Positions 13,893 through 14,638 of a DNA stretch of 14,638 bases are shown in pieces (the first letter of the stretch is position 1; each line of letters begins with the position of its first letter). The DNA is taken from the NCBI GenBank assembly GCA_943914115.1, contig CALUAU010000043.1, positions 1 to 14,638 of the forward strand, read 5' to 3'. The stretch comes from an uncultured Microbacteriaceae bacterium (lineage in GTDB: Bacteria > Actinomycetota > Actinomycetes > Actinomycetales > Microbacteriaceae). The notes below the pieces were generated by a model. That model had not been told where the DNA came from, made no database searches, and was given only the letters and a program-made list of their open reading frames with translations. A program made the position numbers and the translations under genes.

Positions 13893-14638
13893 CTCGGTAA
13901 CCGCATCCGCTGGGCAGCCGAGCGATGTGATCGACCTGCTAACTCCCGACAACGGCCCGGTCGAACTTGCCCGCCAGCTGTGCAATATTCCGTCCGAATC
14001 TGGGCAAGAAACGCGCCTCGCCAACGCCATTGAGCAGTTGTTGGCGCGACGTGCCCCGCATCTCACAGTGCTGCGCGATGGCGACGCGATTATTGCGCGC
14101 ACCGAACTCGGTCGCGACACGCGCGTACTGATCGCCGGCCATCTCGACACCGTGCCAATCAACGGGCTGCTGCCAGTGGTCGATGCGGCGCATGACCAAA
14201 CGGGCGAGGCAATGCTGCGCGGACGCGGCACCGTCGATATGAAATCGGGAGTAGCGGTACAGCTCGCTCTCGCCCTCAACCTAGTTGCGCCAGTGTTTGA
14301 CATCACCTGGGTTTGGTACGACCACGAAGAGGTGGAAGAACAGCGAAATGGCCTCGGGCGATTGGTGCGTAACCATCGCGATCTGTTCAACGCCGACCTC
14401 GCCGTGCTCGGCGAGCCGTCAAACGGATGCATTGAGCTTGGCTGCAACGGCACGATTACCGTTCGCGCCACCTACCGGGGACGCCGTTCGCACACCGCGC
14501 GCGCGTGGAAAGGAGTCAACTCGATCCATCGGGCCGGACGGCTGCTGCAGTTCTTGCACGAATACGAACCCGATCGTCCCGCCGTTGATGGCCTTGAGTT
14601 TCGTGAAGGAATGCAGGCGGTGCGCTGCAGTGGTGGAG
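13885..14638 (+). CDS. dapE: DapE, succinyl-diaminopimelate desuccinylase (3' end missing)
   Basis: An M20A-type dinuclear zinc hydrolase; 251 residues are visible and the frame is open to the window edge. DapE cleaves N-succinyl-LL-2,6-diaminopimelate to succinate and LL-DAP in the succinylase branch of lysine and cell-wall DAP synthesis. AGHLDTVP (84-91) gives His86 and Asp88, RGTVDMKSG (114-122) the bridging Asp118, YDHEEVEE (145-152) the catalytic and metal glutamates, and GEPSNGCIELGCNG (176-189) the next ligand. RRSHTARAW (200-208) is the dimer-domain histidine region of the Gram-positive DapE subgroup. ATG 13885 overlaps the previous gene by eight bases, so it is read from the same transcript. 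A related aminoacyl deacylase with a peptide substrate is possible, but the motifs favour DapE. Confidence 0.88.
   Translation, partial: MTSSVTASAGQPSDVIDLLTPDNGPVELARQLCNIPSESGQETRLANAIEQLLARRAPHLTVLRDGDAIIARTELGRDTRVLIAGHLDTVPINGLLPVVDAAHDQTGEAMLRGRGTVDMKSGVAVQLALALNLVAPVFDITWVWYDHEEVEEQRNGLGRLVRNHRDLFNADLAVLGEPSNGCIELGCNGTITVRATYRGRRSHTARAWKGVNSIHRAGRLLQFLHEYEPDRPAVDGLEFREGMQAVRCSGG

Noticed and set aside
13455..14471. Long 338-codon open frame on the - strand
   Set aside because: Antisense shadow of the LD-carboxypeptidase and dapE genes, whose motifs are intact on the + strand.

Overview
The window is a GC-rich bacterial chromosome segment. Strong third-position G/C bias, GTG/ATG starts overlapping upstream stops, and the DapE, SixA and short M1 peptidase subtypes point to an actinobacterium. 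A Microbacteriaceae-like organism is my guess; nothing in the window proves the family. Ten complete or near-complete genes and two edge-truncated genes fill almost all the sequence. No tRNA, rRNA, transposase, phage gene or CRISPR array was seen.

Layout. (1) Positions 2-2516, + strand: the 3' part of an M20D amidohydrolase, then after 7 bp a DHA2-like major facilitator transporter with an odd cysteine-motif tail. A hairpin (2520-2553) lies after it. (2) Positions 2613-4073: a Cof-type HAD phosphatase (-) and a SixA-type histidine phosphatase (+), divergent and 48 bp apart. (3) Positions 4074-4453: a gene-free stretch between convergent genes. It holds an ordered array: four direct 31-bp units carrying TTGTTTCCTGRCTGCA, a perfect 15-bp inverted repeat, then three 21-bp units carrying the same core inverted. 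(4) Positions 4454-7023, - strand: a two-gene unit of a secreted alpha/beta hydrolase and a short M1 aminopeptidase. (5) Positions 7024-7400: a divergent control region with a concentric double dyad. (6) Positions 7401-14638, + strand: a tightly coupled operon of a family 5 solute-binding protein, two permeases, a fused double ATPase, an S66 LD-carboxypeptidase and a truncated DapE.

How it fits together. The right half reads as a peptide uptake and processing operon: a Dpp/Opp-type importer followed by an enzyme family that removes D-Ala from murein tetrapeptides (or disarms microcin C-like compounds), and a diaminopimelate-pathway hydrolase. Import and recycling of cell-wall peptides is the simplest combined reading, but it is inference. 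The secreted hydrolase, M1 peptidase and M20D amidohydrolase nearby suit a peptide/amide-scavenging neighbourhood. The least explained element is the repeat array at 4155-4398. Its spacings (31 and 21 bp) are close to three and two turns of B-DNA, so its A/T tracts repeat on one helical face.
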